64,000 bases of DNA from Actinacidiphila yanglinensis (GCF_900107965.1 NZ_FNVU01000029.1:1-64000), one strand, 5' to 3'. Positions 47,838 through 56,815 are shown, counted from the stretch's first letter. Notes: generated by a model not told the origin, from the letters alone. Program-made: numbers and translations.

Positions 47838-48497
47838 TCAGCGCGCTGCCTCGCCCGGCAGGCCGAAGAGCGGCAAGCAGGGTTCGAGGCCGGTGACCAT
47901 GGTGGACCCGTGCTGGTGCGTCTCCCACCGGGCGCGGGGCAACCGCAGGCGTCGCATCGTCGCCCGCAGGCCGCGGATGTTGTACTGCTGCACGCCGTCG
48001 TGTTCGTAGCCGAGCTTCTTGGAGACGGCGAAGGAAGTGGGGTTGTCCTCGAAGGCGCCCGACAGCGCCTCGAGCGCGCCCAGACCAGCGAAGGCCAGGT
48101 GCAGGACCGCGGCGCGCATCTCGGTTCCGATCCCCTGTCCCTGATGGCGCACACCGAGCCAGGAGGCCGTGCTGACCTGCCTCAGCACCGCGAAGTCACG
48201 AGCGGTGATCTCCTGCAGACCGACGAGGCGGCCGTCCTTGAAGACAGCGAGGTTCAGCGCCCAGTTGTCCGGGACCCAGTTCCCCCGCCGCAGCCAGTGA
48301 TGCTGCACCACCGAGCGCGCCCGCTCAGCGGGCGGCAGATCGGTCCAGGGCACGATGAACGGCATCCGGTCAGGCTCGTGAACACCCTCGGCCGCCAGAT
48401 CGGCCAGTTGACCCAGCTCCTCCTCCGAGGGCAGCCGCAACTCCAGGCGGGAAGTGTTCAGACGCAGCCCCAGCAGGGGCCAGTGATCAGTCAGCAT
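47838..48497 (-). CDS. GNAT-family N-acetyltransferase (RimJ/RimL type)
   Basis: A 219-residue acetyltransferase. Typical RimJ/RimL pattern: TSRLELRLPSEEELGQLADL, WALNLAVFKDGRLVGLQEI, VSTASWLGVRHQGQGIGTEM (acetyl-CoA P-loop QGQGIGT) and AFEDNPTSFAVSKKLGYEHDG. It probably acetylates a protein N-terminus or small amine; substrate unknown. Convergent with the phosphatase gene 118 bp away. Confidence 0.9.
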   Translation of the reverse strand: MLTDHWPLLGLRLNTSRLELRLPSEEELGQLADLAAEGVHEPDRMPFIVPWTDLPPAERARSVVQHHWLRRGNWVPDNWALNLAVFKDGRLVGLQEITARDFAVLRQVSTASWLGVRHQGQGIGTEMRAAVLHLAFAGLGALEALSGAFEDNPTSFAVSKKLGYEHDGVQQYNIRGLRATMRRLRLPRARWETHQHGSTMVTGLEPCLPLFGLPGEAAR

Positions 48498-48675
48498 GAG
48501 TCATTGTCCAGGCGCGGCACGACCAAGGTCACACGATTTTCAGCCCGGACAGATCACCCACCCGCCGCCACGCGCACCGGTCAAACCTCAGTAGCACCGG
48601 ACGCAGCGGCAGGGCAGCGGCACGGGAGGCGTTCAACACATGCAATCGAACAAAACATCGAACCAGATTGGTGGG

Positions 48676-48894
48676 ATGAGCACCCACGACCAGGAGCAGC
48701 CAACTCCCCTGCCGCAGGCCGACGCCCCGCCGGTCGACGTCGCCCTCCCCGACGGGCAGCACCCCTACGCCGCAGTGCAGAGCCGGCAGCGGGAGACCAA
48801 CGGCACGTGGCGGTACCGGCCGCAGATCCACCTCCCCAGCCAGACCGGCAAGCGACGCGGGCACGCGGGCCGACCGGGGCCTACAGCCAGATGA
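48676..48894 (+). pseudogene. Possible remnant of a DUF6233-like protein
   Basis: About 73 codons from an ATG at 48676 with VDVALPDGQHPYAAVQSRQR and ETNGTWRYRPQIHLPSQTG, which resembles the start of Streptomyces DUF6233 proteins, then loses similarity. It overlaps the end of the secreted gene on the other strand, so at most one is real. Low certainty. Confidence 0.3.
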
Positions 48895-49107
48895 CGTACC
48901 GTCCGTCGAAGTCCCCGCCGGCGCAGAAGTCAAGCGCGTAGCGATGTCGGTGGCCACGAAACCACCGCCTTCCTCACACTGGATGACGGTGACCGGCGGC
49001 CCGGACAAGCTGCCTCCAGCGGGAGCGGCAGCGTGGGCGCTACCCGTGACGATGGCGCTGACGGCCAGGGCCAGTACTGCGCTGGCAAGCGCGGTGGTGC
49101 GGTACAC
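48881..49107 (-). pseudogene. Small secreted protein with an apparent frameshift
   Basis: ATG 49107 opens a clear Sec signal (ALASAVLALAVSAIVTGSAHA) and then VIQCEEGGGFVATD. After about residue 56 the frame loses character, while the neighbouring frame gives RYALDFCAGGDFDGRYVIWL and a stop at 48883-48881. A one-base slip near 48940 would make a compact protein of about 75 residues with two cysteines, like many Streptomyces small exported proteins. Uncorrected, the frame runs to 48529. Function unknown. Confidence 0.5.
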
Positions 49108-49879
49108 GGCAGGTTCTCCTCGTATCGGTTCGGCGAAGCCGGCATGGCGTCAACCCCCTCCCCATGTCACCGGCCTGCATGTCCGCCGTCCCTCGTACGG
49201 GAGCGGAAGATCCCCCAACTGGACGTGAGTCACGCTCCACCCGTCGGCGAGATCACCGCAGCACCAACAGGTTCCCGGGAGAGCTGAAGCTCCCTGGTCA
49301 CCCACGACAGCAAGAACCAGCAGTCGCTTTCGGCCCGCCCCGCCAGTCGCCCATGAGCGGGCCCGGCGCCGGCCGCGACCGGGGCCGGCTCGGCAGGCGC
49401 CACTCCCGCCGCCCTGAGAGAAAGGAAGACCACACGCACCCGCGTCCGTCCGCACCTCGCTGCGGCCACCGGTTTCACCAAGGCCTCAGCAAGCGCGTCA
49501 CCGGCCACACGTGCCGGTGTTCGGTTCAGGCAGTGACCCTGCAGCGGGTTGAGCACCGGGGAGACGGGGCGCCCGACCGTCCGGGGGGTGGACGGCCGGG
49601 CGCTGCCGGGCGGCGTTGCCGCCGGTCCCCGAGGGGACGTTGGCGCCCTTCGGGGCCATCAGGTCGCATGCCCGCGACCGGGCCGGCCACACCACGTGGC
49701 CGGACTACGGTGTCAGGAAGTGGCGGCGCGCAGCGGTTCCGACCGGTCGGAACCGCTGCGGAACCCAGTCCGACCTGCCGGCAGCCCGACCCGTCCGTCA
49801 CCCGCTTCCCGCAGTCGACGTGCCTGTCGCCCCACCGCACCAGTGCGGTCTCCACGATCACTGAGCTCGGCAGCGTGTC
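49108..49879. other. Gene-poor region holding a perfect palindrome
   Basis: No convincing coding sequence on either strand. The only structure that stands out is the 32-bp palindrome at 49729-49760. Confidence 0.35.
49729..49760. terminator. 32-bp perfect palindrome without loop
   Basis: CGCAGCGGTTCCGACC is followed directly by its reverse complement (49729-49744 and 49745-49760). It lies 120 bp downstream of the stop of the CDF transporter gene (minus strand), so a transcription terminator is the simplest reading. A dimer-binding site or recombination site is also possible. Confidence 0.5.
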
Positions 49880-50512
49880 CTAGTGGGTGAGGGCGCCACG
49901 GGCTTCCTTGATCCCGTAGTAGACGATCACGTATCCAGCCAGCGGATCGGCCCACCAAAGACCCCAGGCCGCGTTCATGACCAGGCCGAGCAGGACGGCG
50001 GTGGCCAGCAGGCCGTCGATGAACGTGACCCGGCCCTCGGTCTCCAGGACCGGGTTGCCCAGGGCCGCTCCCGTGCGGGCCTTGCCCGCAGCAAGGGCGA
50101 ACATCACCACCGCGGTGACCGCGGTCCAGGCGATCCCGGCCGCGCTGTGGTGGGCATGGTGCCCGGCGGCCAGAAGCCACGTCGACTGGACCAGCAGGTA
50201 GAGCGCGAGCGCCACGAACGCGGCGCCGATGAGACGCATGGCCTTGCGCCGGCGGTCTTCGCCGGTGCCCGACAGCTCCCAGATCACCACCGTGGATGCG
50301 CCGATCTCGATCAGAGAGTCCAGACCGAAGCCGGCCAGCGCCACCGAACGGGCGCCGAGCGCGGCGAAGGCCAGCACGACGATGCCGATCACGTTCCAGG
50401 CCAGGGTGATCCATTCCAGTGCAAAGCCCCGCCGCAGCAAGCGGGCGTTGTCCGGTGATGCTGCGGCAGGATTTTCGATCACGACAGGCATCCTCCCAGG
50501 AGGAAGGGTCAA
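49880..50512 (-). CDS. CDF-family cation transporter (short form)
   Basis: A 210-residue membrane protein with five to six helices: FALEWITLAWNVIGIVVLAF, ALAGFGLDSLIEIGASTVVI, AMRLIGAAFVALALYLLV, HHSAAGIAWTAVTAVVMFAL and FIDGLLATAVLLGLV. The DSLIE and FIDG acidic positions lie where CDF proteins bind metal in helices 2 and 5, but the C-terminal cytosolic domain is absent. Shorter than standard CDF exporters (about 300). Divergent from a MerR remnant with a preserved operator, suggesting former metal-responsive control. ATG 50491 is an alternative start. Confidence 0.75.
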   Translation of the reverse strand: MTLPPGRMPVVIENPAAASPDNARLLRRGFALEWITLAWNVIGIVVLAFAALGARSVALAGFGLDSLIEIGASTVVIWELSGTGEDRRRKAMRLIGAAFVALALYLLVQSTWLLAAGHHAHHSAAGIAWTAVTAVVMFALAAGKARTGAALGNPVLETEGRVTFIDGLLATAVLLGLVMNAAWGLWWADPLAGYVIVYYGIKEARGALTH

Positions 50513-50673
50513 CGCTGACTCCGGCCAGTGCCCGACAGCGGCACACGAAACGCCTCCTTGCCCCCCTCAAGCCGTCACCGGTTCCCCCTTCAGGTCCGAG
50601 GCCAAGGACGGCATGGCCGGCGGGCGCCGCAGTGCCGCCTCCGCACGGGCCGCGGGCGTGTGCCCGTGCGGGC

Positions 50674-50698
50674 TTGACCTTCCAGCCGAGTCGAAGGT
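50674..50698 (+). promoter_or_regulatory. MerR-type promoter/operator
   Basis: TTGACC (-35, 50674-50679) overlaps a dyad ACCTTC (50677-50682), 10 bases, GAAGGT (50693-50698). This layout is typical of promoters bound by metal-responsive MerR proteins. It stands directly before the merR remnant and 160 bp from the divergent CDF gene. Confidence 0.5.
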
Positions 50699-50711
50699 TC
50701 AGCGTCGGGCC

Positions 50712-50838
50712 TTGACGACCTACCGCATATCGCAGCTCGCCGAGCGCTGCGGCGTCCCTGCCACGACGCTGCGCTTCTACGAGGACACCGGGCTGCTGCC
50801 GGCCGAGCGGACCGCCTCGGGATACCGCACCACGGTCC
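50712..50838 (+). pseudogene. MerR-family regulator, only the DNA-binding start remains
   Basis: From a TTG start it reads YRISQLAERCGVPATTLRFY, then EDTGLLPAERTASGYRT, the standard MerR N-terminal winged helix. After about 42 codons similarity ends and no dimerisation helix or metal-binding loop follows. Dead remnant of a probable heavy-metal regulator beside the CDF transporter. Confidence 0.75.
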
Positions 50839-50954
50839 TGCTCGCTGGGCGAACCTGGCCATGCTCACGCCGTGATCACCGGAGCACGTGCTGATTTCCG
50901 TCAATGGACCGCTGGCCGGCCGGATGCGGCCGCCCGATTGAGCCCGCAAAAGCT

Positions 50955-51827
50955 TCAGAGGTCGAAGAACTGGGTGATGATGTCTGCTGTGTCGAGCTGG
51001 TGGCTGGTCTTGCCGATGAGTGCCGGGGCGGAGGAAGGACCAGGAACGGTGTGGCCGCCGCGGTGGATGGTGTACAGGACTACCGGGGGGACACCGCTTG
51101 CCTCATAGGTGGTGCGTTCGACCTCGGTGGGGTCGGCCGTGGTCTTCTTCGGCAGGCGTGTGGTCGTGGGTTCGGTGGTGATCCCGTTGCGCTCGGCGAA
51201 GTAGCGAGCCGTGCGGGTGGCTGACCAGCTCGAGCCACCTACTTTGAAGAGGGTGCGCAGGGCCCAGTTCATGGTGCCGCCCTGGTAGGAGACGATGGGG
51301 TCCTTAGTGCCGTGGATCAACAAGACCGGCAATGACGCCCGAGGTGCCTGACTGGCGAGGAAGTTCTCCGGTGCGGGCATGGTTGCCGCGATCACCGCCA
51401 CACCCGCCAGCATGCCGGGGGTTTCGTGGGCGAGACGGATGGCCATCTGGCCGCCGTTGGAGTAGCCGACCGCATAGACACGGCCGGGGTCGATGCGCCG
51501 GTCCGAGGCGAACGTGGCGGCGACCGTACGGGCGAAGCCGACATCGTCGATGTCGGCTCGGCGGGCCGGAAAGCGGCTTTCGCGGCGGGCGTCGTTCCAA
51601 TTGCCGCGATAGCCGTCGAGGTAGGCGACCAGTGCACCGCGGGCGGCGAGCGCGTCGAAGACGCCGCCAGTGAAGGCGCGATGCTTGTCACCGGTCTGGC
51701 CGGAACCGTGGAACACAAGAATCAGTGGCTTGGCCTCGCCCGGCGCTGTGGTGCCGACAAGAGTGAAGGTGCGGGTGGCCTCGGCGACGGTGACACTGCC
51801 GCGGGTGGCTGTGAGGGTGCTGGGCAT
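50955..51827 (-). CDS. PHB-depolymerase/feruloyl-esterase-family hydrolase
   Basis: A 290-residue alpha/beta hydrolase of the LpqC/esterase PHB-depolymerase family. The nucleophile elbow is GYSNGG with Ser123. Other marks are LILVFHGSGQTGDKH, GRVYAVGYSNGGQMAIRLA, VLLIHGTKDPIVSYQGG and the His in YTIHRGGHTVPG. No signal peptide, so cytosolic. ATG 51827 has GAGGAAACACC upstream and lies 14 bp after the preceding hydrolase gene; a longer start would overlap it. Substrate unknown. Confidence 0.85.
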   Translation of the reverse strand: MPSTLTATRGSVTVAEATRTFTLVGTTAPGEAKPLILVFHGSGQTGDKHRAFTGGVFDALAARGALVAYLDGYRGNWNDARRESRFPARRADIDDVGFARTVAATFASDRRIDPGRVYAVGYSNGGQMAIRLAHETPGMLAGVAVIAATMPAPENFLASQAPRASLPVLLIHGTKDPIVSYQGGTMNWALRTLFKVGGSSWSATRTARYFAERNGITTEPTTTRLPKKTTADPTEVERTTYEASGVPPVVLYTIHRGGHTVPGPSSAPALIGKTSHQLDTADIITQFFDL

Positions 51828-51841
51828 GGTGTTTCCTCGGC

Positions 51842-52735
51842 TCAGGCGAAGAAGTCGATCAAGGTACGGGCCATCCACTCGGGGGCTTCCTCGGGCAGGA
51901 AGTGTGCCGCACCTGGTGCGATAGCGCCGCTCGTGTTCGAGGCAACCTGCCGTACGGCCTGCTCGACGCCATCGCGCATGCCGTGCTCGCCCCCGATGGC
52001 CAGAACCGGAATGTCCAGCGGCCCCTCGGCGGCCAGCGCGACTACCTGGCCCCCGGACTCTCCCGCGCGGTAGAACTGGAAGCTCGCGTGCAAGGCGGCG
52101 GGGTCGCGCAGGGCATCGACGTAGACGTCGACCGCAGCCTGAGGGATGGCCTCAGGACTGGCGGCTTTGGTGGCGAACTGGTGACCGAAGTAGATCTCCT
52201 CACGGCCGGACACCATGCGCTCGTTGATCTCGGCCAGACGATTGAAGACGAAGTGCCAGGCCAGCTCGTTGACCTCAGGAGGCATCAGCAGTGGGGGCAT
52301 CGGAGTGAAACCGGCGAGGACGGCCTCGGCCAGCACGAGCTTGCTCACCCGGTCGCGATGGCGTGCGGCGAGTACGTAGCCGACCATCATCCCCATGTCG
52401 TAGCCCGCGACATGGAAATTGTCGTGGCCCAGGGAAGTCATCAGCCCGGCCATGTCGTCGGCCAGGGTGACTGCGTCGTACCCGGTGGCCGGCTTGCTGC
52501 TGGCACCCACGCCACGCAGGTCGGCGGCCACGACAGTGAAGTGCTCAGCGAGAGCAGGCATCACCAGCCGCCAGCCGTACCAGAACTGCGGCCACGCCGG
52601 CAGCAACAGCAGTGCCGGGCCGGTCCCGCCGATCACAGCGTGCAGTTCGACGCCGTTGACGTCGACGGTGCGGCTGGTGAAGGTGTCGCCGAATCCGACG
52701 GGAAGGTGCGGGACGGCGTCCGCGGTGAAAGGCAT
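51842..52735 (-). CDS. Alpha/beta hydrolase with Asp nucleophile (epoxide hydrolase/haloalkane dehalogenase type)
   Basis: A 297-residue hydrolase. The elbow is GYDMGMMVGYV, so the nucleophile is Asp113, and the end has GAAHFLPEEAPEW with the catalytic His. AADLRGVGASSKP is the family loop. The usual HGxP oxyanion motif reads PAWPQFWYGW. ATG 52735 follows GAGGAGACAC closely. Divergent from a tetR gene across a palindrome-rich 90-bp gap and upstream of a second hydrolase, so the pair is probably TetR-controlled, perhaps for detoxification. Confidence 0.88.
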   Translation of the reverse strand: MPFTADAVPHLPVGFGDTFTSRTVDVNGVELHAVIGGTGPALLLLPAWPQFWYGWRLVMPALAEHFTVVAADLRGVGASSKPATGYDAVTLADDMAGLMTSLGHDNFHVAGYDMGMMVGYVLAARHRDRVSKLVLAEAVLAGFTPMPPLLMPPEVNELAWHFVFNRLAEINERMVSGREEIYFGHQFATKAASPEAIPQAAVDVYVDALRDPAALHASFQFYRAGESGGQVVALAAEGPLDIPVLAIGGEHGMRDGVEQAVRQVASNTSGAIAPGAAHFLPEEAPEWMARTLIDFFA

Positions 52736-52766
52736 GTGTCTCCTCGTACCGGACCCAGCCCTAAGT

Positions 52767-52779
52767 GGATGAGTCATCC
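52767..52779. promoter_or_regulatory. Short palindrome in the hydrolase/tetR promoter region
   Basis: GGATGA, G, TCATCC: perfect 6-bp arms, 32 bp upstream of the hydrolase start. Possible part of the regulator binding site or of the promoter. Confidence 0.35.
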
Positions 52780-52794
52780 GTTTTAACGTAGCAC

Positions 52795-52815
52795 AACCGG
52801 ATACACCATCTGGTT
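52795..52815. promoter_or_regulatory. Candidate TetR operator between the divergent genes
   Basis: AACCGGAT, five bases (ACACC), ATCTGGTT: 7 of 8 arm positions pair. It lies 12 bp before the tetR start and 60 bp from the hydrolase start, well placed to control both. Confidence 0.5.
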
Positions 52816-52826
52816 ACTGTGGGGGT

Positions 52827-53399
52827 ATGAGCACTCCGCCGTTGCGCAAGGACGCCGCCCGGAACAGGCACCGGATCGTCGAGATCGCCCGGCGGTATGT
52901 CGATGACGGCAGACCCCTGCAGCTCAACGATGTGGCGCGGACCGCATCCATCGGCGTGGCCACCGTCTACCGGCACTTTTCCACGCCGGAAGCGTTGCTG
53001 GAGGCCGTCGCACTACCTGCCATCGAGAAGCTGGTCCGGCGAGCCGAGCACGCATTGACCGAGCCTGACCCGTGGATGGCGTTGCGTGATTTCCTCGCCG
53101 CTGCGATCGAAACCTTGCTGACTGACCCGGCCGTTCCCCCGGTGTTCGCCGCAGCCACTGACAGCTTGGAGCACACCGGCGACCTCAAACGCAGGCTCGC
53201 CACCGCCTTCACCGAGCTCCTGACACGCGCGCACGCGGCGGGAGTCATCGATTCCAGTGTCACCGAGGCGGACATGACCCCCCTGATGTGCGGCATCGCC
53301 TACGCGGCGAACGTTCACAGTGCGCTCGACCCGACCGAACGAGCCACCCACGGCCTGCGCTACCTCAATCTGCTCCTCACCGGCCTGCACCGTCCCTGA
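52827..53399 (+). CDS. TetR-family transcriptional regulator
   Basis: A 190-residue regulator. The HTH reads KDAARNRHRIVEIARRYVDD, LQLNDVARTASIGVATVYRH and FSTPEALLEAV; the rest is a helical ligand-binding domain (PPVFAAATDSLEHTGDLKRR). GGGGGT lies close to the ATG. Divergent from the Asp-nucleophile hydrolase, which it probably represses together with itself until a ligand binds. Confidence 0.92.
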   Translation: MSTPPLRKDAARNRHRIVEIARRYVDDGRPLQLNDVARTASIGVATVYRHFSTPEALLEAVALPAIEKLVRRAEHALTEPDPWMALRDFLAAAIETLLTDPAVPPVFAAATDSLEHTGDLKRRLATAFTELLTRAHAAGVIDSSVTEADMTPLMCGIAYAANVHSALDPTERATHGLRYLNLLLTGLHRP

Positions 53400-53586
53400 C
53401 AGCGACAGCTCTCAGCAAAAGACGGCAGGTCGCGGGAAGTTGGGCGGCCAGGTCGATCAACCCGGTCTTGCGGCTCAGCTGTGCTTGGACGCCCAGCTGA
53501 CTCAAGACTGCCCAACGCCTCAACGACGGCATACCCGCATCGGGATTCCGACCTGTCCACACGGCAACCTCTCCGACCCCCCGCCC

Positions 53587-53822
53587 GCGGTCTGCTCGGC
53601 GCGCTGGAGGAGATCACCAATGCGGAGGCGAGGTCGCTGTTCGACCTCAACGTGTTCGGTCTGATCAACGTCACCCGTGCCGTGCTGCCGGTCATGCGCA
53701 AAGGGGCGCTGCAGCCGGCAGCGCACGCTGTTCTCGTTCACCGCTACTCCTCGTGCTGGCCGATCGCCAGCTTCATCACCGGCGTCGAGCTCTTCGTCGA
53801 CGGCGGCATGGCCCAGGTCTGA
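53587..53822 (+). pseudogene. SDR remnant 1 (internally deleted)
   Basis: Reads GLLGALEEITNAEARSLFDL and NVFGLINVTRAVLPVMRK, the middle of a short-chain dehydrogenase, then jumps to IASFITGVELFVDGGMAQV, a typical SDR end. The Rossmann start and the catalytic YxxxK are missing. Confidence 0.6.
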
Positions 53823-53929
53823 GGGCCACCGGCGGGCCGGGGGGCTCCACGCCTGCATCCCCGGCCCGATACACACATCGCCGCGAGCGGTGACGCATTC
53901 GACTCCGTCCCGCCGACCCGGCACGGCGG

Positions 53930-54578
53930 GGCGAAGGTCGTCCTCGGCGACCTCAACACGGACGCCCTTGACGCCCTGGCGACACGCATCAAGGACGCCG
54001 GCGGCGACGTCGCCTTCGCCCACACCGACGCGACCCGGCGACAGGATCTGGCCGACCTCGTCACGCTGGCACGCGAGCGCTACGGCAAGCTCGACGTCCT
54101 GGTCAGCAACGCCGGCGTAGGTCCCAACTCCCCGCTGGACGATCTGCGGGTCGCCGAATGGGAGCTGATGATCGACGTCAACCTCAAGGGCGTCCTGTAC
54201 GGCATCGCGGCGGCTCTGCCGGTCTTCCGTGACCAGGGCTTCGGACAGTTCGTGAACACAGCATCCACCGCTGCCTACCTCACGGTCCCCAACCAAGCGG
54301 TCTACTCCGCCACGAAACATGCCGTGCGCGCCCTCTCCGAGGGACCGCGCAAGGAGGCCGGCGAGAACCTGCGCGTGACCATCGTCTCGCCGGGCTTCGT
54401 CCGCACGAACTTCGTCGAAGCCGTCGACAACCCCGAGGTGCGAGCCCAGCTCATCGAAGCCAGGGACAAGTTCGCCGTGGCGCCGGAGGCCATCGCCCAC
54501 GCCATGCCTTCGCGATCGAGCAGCCCGCCGACATCGACGTCAGCGAACTCATCGTCCGTCCCACCGCCCAGGCCTGAC
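53930..54578 (+). pseudogene. SDR remnant 2 (5'-truncated, 3' frameshift)
   Basis: Starts inside an SDR at AKVVLGDLNTDALDALATRI and continues LDVLVSNAGVGPNSPLDDLR, VNLKGVLYGIAAALPVF and the active-site YSATKHAV. The glycine-rich NAD(P) motif is lost at the 5' end. Near 54508 a one- or two-base slip moves the end FAIEQPADIDVSELIVRP into another frame, closing at a stop at 54576-54578. Not functional as read. It was an oxidoreductase of the SDR superfamily. Confidence 0.7.
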
Positions 54579-54739
54579 AGCCACCGGCCTGCTGCGCGGG
54601 CGCGGGACCCGGCCCAGCCACAGTTCGCGCCACGGGCCGCGGCGCCGCTGATGAAGTGGCGGCGGCCGCCGGTCCGTTCGACCGGCGGCCGCCCGTCAGG
54701 CCTGCCCCGGCCGCGGGGCATGGCCTGGATCACTGTGGA

Positions 54740-56233
54740 TCAGATCACCTCGGCAAGTTCCGTCAGTACCTCCTGTCCGCCTCCGGGCGTCATGTCCTGC
54801 CGTCGAGTCCGGACCAGGATCAGCGTGACCAGGGCGCTGACGCCGAGGAAGGCGGCACCGATGATGAACGCCGTGCGGTATCCGTGCACCAGCCCGGCCG
54901 AGCGGACGGCGGCGGAGGCGCCGTGGCCGGCGATGTAGCTGGCGGTCGCGGTGGCGGCAATGGTGTTGAGCAGCGCTACACCGAGGGCGTTGCCGACCTG
55001 TTGGGTGGTGTTGACCAGAGCGCTGGCCACTCCGGCGTCGGCCGGGTCCACCCCGACCAGGGCCGCCGAGGTGAGGGGCACGAACGCCAGGCCGAGGCCC
55101 AGGCTGGTGATGATTTCCGCCGGCAGGACGTGACTGGCGAAGCTGGTGTGCGTGCCGACCTGGGCGAAGAGCACCAGGCCGACGGCGCCCAGCACCATGC
55201 TTCCGACCAGCAGGTTCCGCGCCCCGATCCGGCCCATCAACTTGGCGGCCACGGTGGCCCCGACGAAGGTCCCGACCGAGTAGGGCAGGTAGGCAAGGCC
55301 GGTCTTCAGCGCCGAGTAGCCGAGGACGCCCTGGAGGTAGTAGGTCAGCAGCAGGAACGTCGCGAACATGCCGGCGATGGTCAGCAGGTTGGCGAGGAAG
55401 GCGCCGCCTCGGGTGCGGTCCGCCAGTACCCGCAGCGGCAGCAGGGGATGCTCGGTACGGGCCTCGACGGCCACGAAGGCGGCGAGCAGGATCACGCCGA
55501 CGGCCAGGAGCGAGAGTGTGACACCTGAGGTCCAGCCATCGGACTCCGCCTTGGTGGAGCCGTAGACCAGCGCGACCAGACCGGCCGTCACCGTGGCCGC
55601 GCCGAGCAGGTCGTAGTGCGCTTCGCCCTTGGCCTTGCTCTCGGTCACCGCCCAGCGTGAGCCGACCAGGGCGACAAGCGCGATCGGCACGTTGACCAGC
55701 ATGGTCCATCGCCACGATGCCCACTGCGTCAGCATTCCGCCCATGATCAGGCCGATCGACATCGCACCGCCGGAGACGGCGCCGTAGATCCCGAAGGCGC
55801 GGGCCTGTTCCTTGGGGTTGGTGAAGGTGACGGTCAGCAGCGAGAGAGCGGCAGGGGCGAGCAGGGCGGCGAAGCCTCCCTGGAGCGCGCGGGCCCCGAA
55901 CAGTGTGGCTGCGTTCTGGGCGAAACCGCCGACGGCGGAGGCGGCAGCGAAGCCGACCAGGCCGATCTCGAAGATTCGTTTACGGCCCACGAAGTCGGCG
56001 ATGCGGCCGCCCAGCAGCAGCAGGCCGCCGAAGGCCAGTGTGTAGGCAGTGAAGACCCACTGGCGATCGGCTACCGAGATGTGAAGGCTGGCCTGTGCCG
56101 AGGGCACAGCAACGGTCACGATCGAGGCGTCGAGCACGATCATGAGTTGGGCGAGGACGATGACGCCAAGCGCTCGGAAGCGGCGCGGGTCTGCGACAGC
56201 GCCCCCGGTTGTGGAGGCGCTAGGGGTACTCAT
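54740..56233 (-). CDS. MFS multidrug efflux transporter, DHA2 (EmrB/QacA) type
   Basis: A 497-residue membrane protein with about 14 helices. Motifs are LDASIVTVAVPSAQASL (motif D), LGGRIADFVGRKRIFEIGL (motif A) and GIYGAVSGGAMSIGLIMGG (motif C of antiporters), with a short cytosolic tail. Proton-driven export of drugs or metabolites is expected. The start is preceded by AAAGG. It lies downstream of the DUF427 gene in the same orientation and the divergent TetR at 56864 is its likely regulator. Confidence 0.92.
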   Translation of the reverse strand: MSTPSASTTGGAVADPRRFRALGVIVLAQLMIVLDASIVTVAVPSAQASLHISVADRQWVFTAYTLAFGGLLLLGGRIADFVGRKRIFEIGLVGFAAASAVGGFAQNAATLFGARALQGGFAALLAPAALSLLTVTFTNPKEQARAFGIYGAVSGGAMSIGLIMGGMLTQWASWRWTMLVNVPIALVALVGSRWAVTESKAKGEAHYDLLGAATVTAGLVALVYGSTKAESDGWTSGVTLSLLAVGVILLAAFVAVEARTEHPLLPLRVLADRTRGGAFLANLLTIAGMFATFLLLTYYLQGVLGYSALKTGLAYLPYSVGTFVGATVAAKLMGRIGARNLLVGSMVLGAVGLVLFAQVGTHTSFASHVLPAEIITSLGLGLAFVPLTSAALVGVDPADAGVASALVNTTQQVGNALGVALLNTIAATATASYIAGHGASAAVRSAGLVHGYRTAFIIGAAFLGVSALVTLILVRTRRQDMTPGGGQEVLTELAEVI

Positions 56234-56441
56234 ACGGTCAATGCCTTTCAGAGGGGGCGGGTCGGCCCGCAGAGGGCAGCCCGAACCGATCCCCGAACGG
56301 GTCGGTGTATGTGGACGATTCGGATCGAAGAACGGCAGCGGACGGCCTGGTCGCGGGCCTGTGTCGGCTCGGCGCCGGCCAGGCGGGCGAGGTGCTTGAG
56401 CTCAGGTGGCGCCGGGGCCGCCGACGCCGGCAAGGGGTGGC

Positions 56442-56744
56442 TCAGCCAAGCGTCACTTGAGCTGTGTCAAAAGCGACGTAGCCGCTGTAATCACGTCCGA
56501 CGCGCTCGAATGACGCCGGGTGCGGGTCCGGGTAGCTCCAGGCCGCATCGTGGTGAGTCGAACCGCCGATCGAGACGTCGTGGTACTGGCAGTCGCCCTT
56601 CCAGGGGCAGTGGTAGGGCGTCGGACTGTCGCTGAACAGGTCGGCGCTGAGCGAGGAGGGCGGGAAGTAGAAGTTGCCCTCGATGCTGATCAGGTCCGTG
56701 TCGCGGGCGTCGCCGATGACGATGCCGCCTATGGATGCCTTCAT
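56442..56744 (-). CDS. DUF427-family protein
   Basis: A 100-residue protein with the DUF427 pattern: DTDLISIEGNFYFPPSSL, TPYHCPWKGDCQYHDV, AAWSYPDPHPA and YSGYVAFDTAQV. ATG 56744 is preferred because the longer ATG 56774 runs toward the operator. Small single-domain fold of uncertain function, often found beside regulators and oxidoreductases. Divergent from tetR across a palindrome. Confidence 0.85.
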   Translation of the reverse strand: MKASIGGIVIGDARDTDLISIEGNFYFPPSSLSADLFSDSPTPYHCPWKGDCQYHDVSIGGSTHHDAAWSYPDPHPASFERVGRDYSGYVAFDTAQVTLG

Positions 56745-56793
56745 GTCTGTGTGCTCCGTGGTTGCGTGCCACATCCCGCACTAAGTGAACAGG

Positions 56794-56815
56794 TCGGTAC
56801 TGGTAACACTACCGA
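56794..56815. promoter_or_regulatory. Candidate TetR operator
   Basis: TCGGTACTGGT directly followed by AACACTACCGA: 9 of 11 positions pair, with perfect outer arms TCGGTA/TACCGA. It lies 50 bp from the DUF427 start and 49 bp from the tetR start, almost central between the divergent genes. Confidence 0.55.

Noticed and set aside
46397-48154. A 585-codon minus-strand frame over the second phosphatase
   Set aside because: Antisense shadow; the plus strand carries the PP2C motifs. The start and end regions do not resemble any family.
49108-49879. Plus-strand frame of 239 codons (49164-49883)
   Set aside because: Arg/Pro/Ser-rich, no motif, and it runs through the perfect palindrome; I see no sign of selection.
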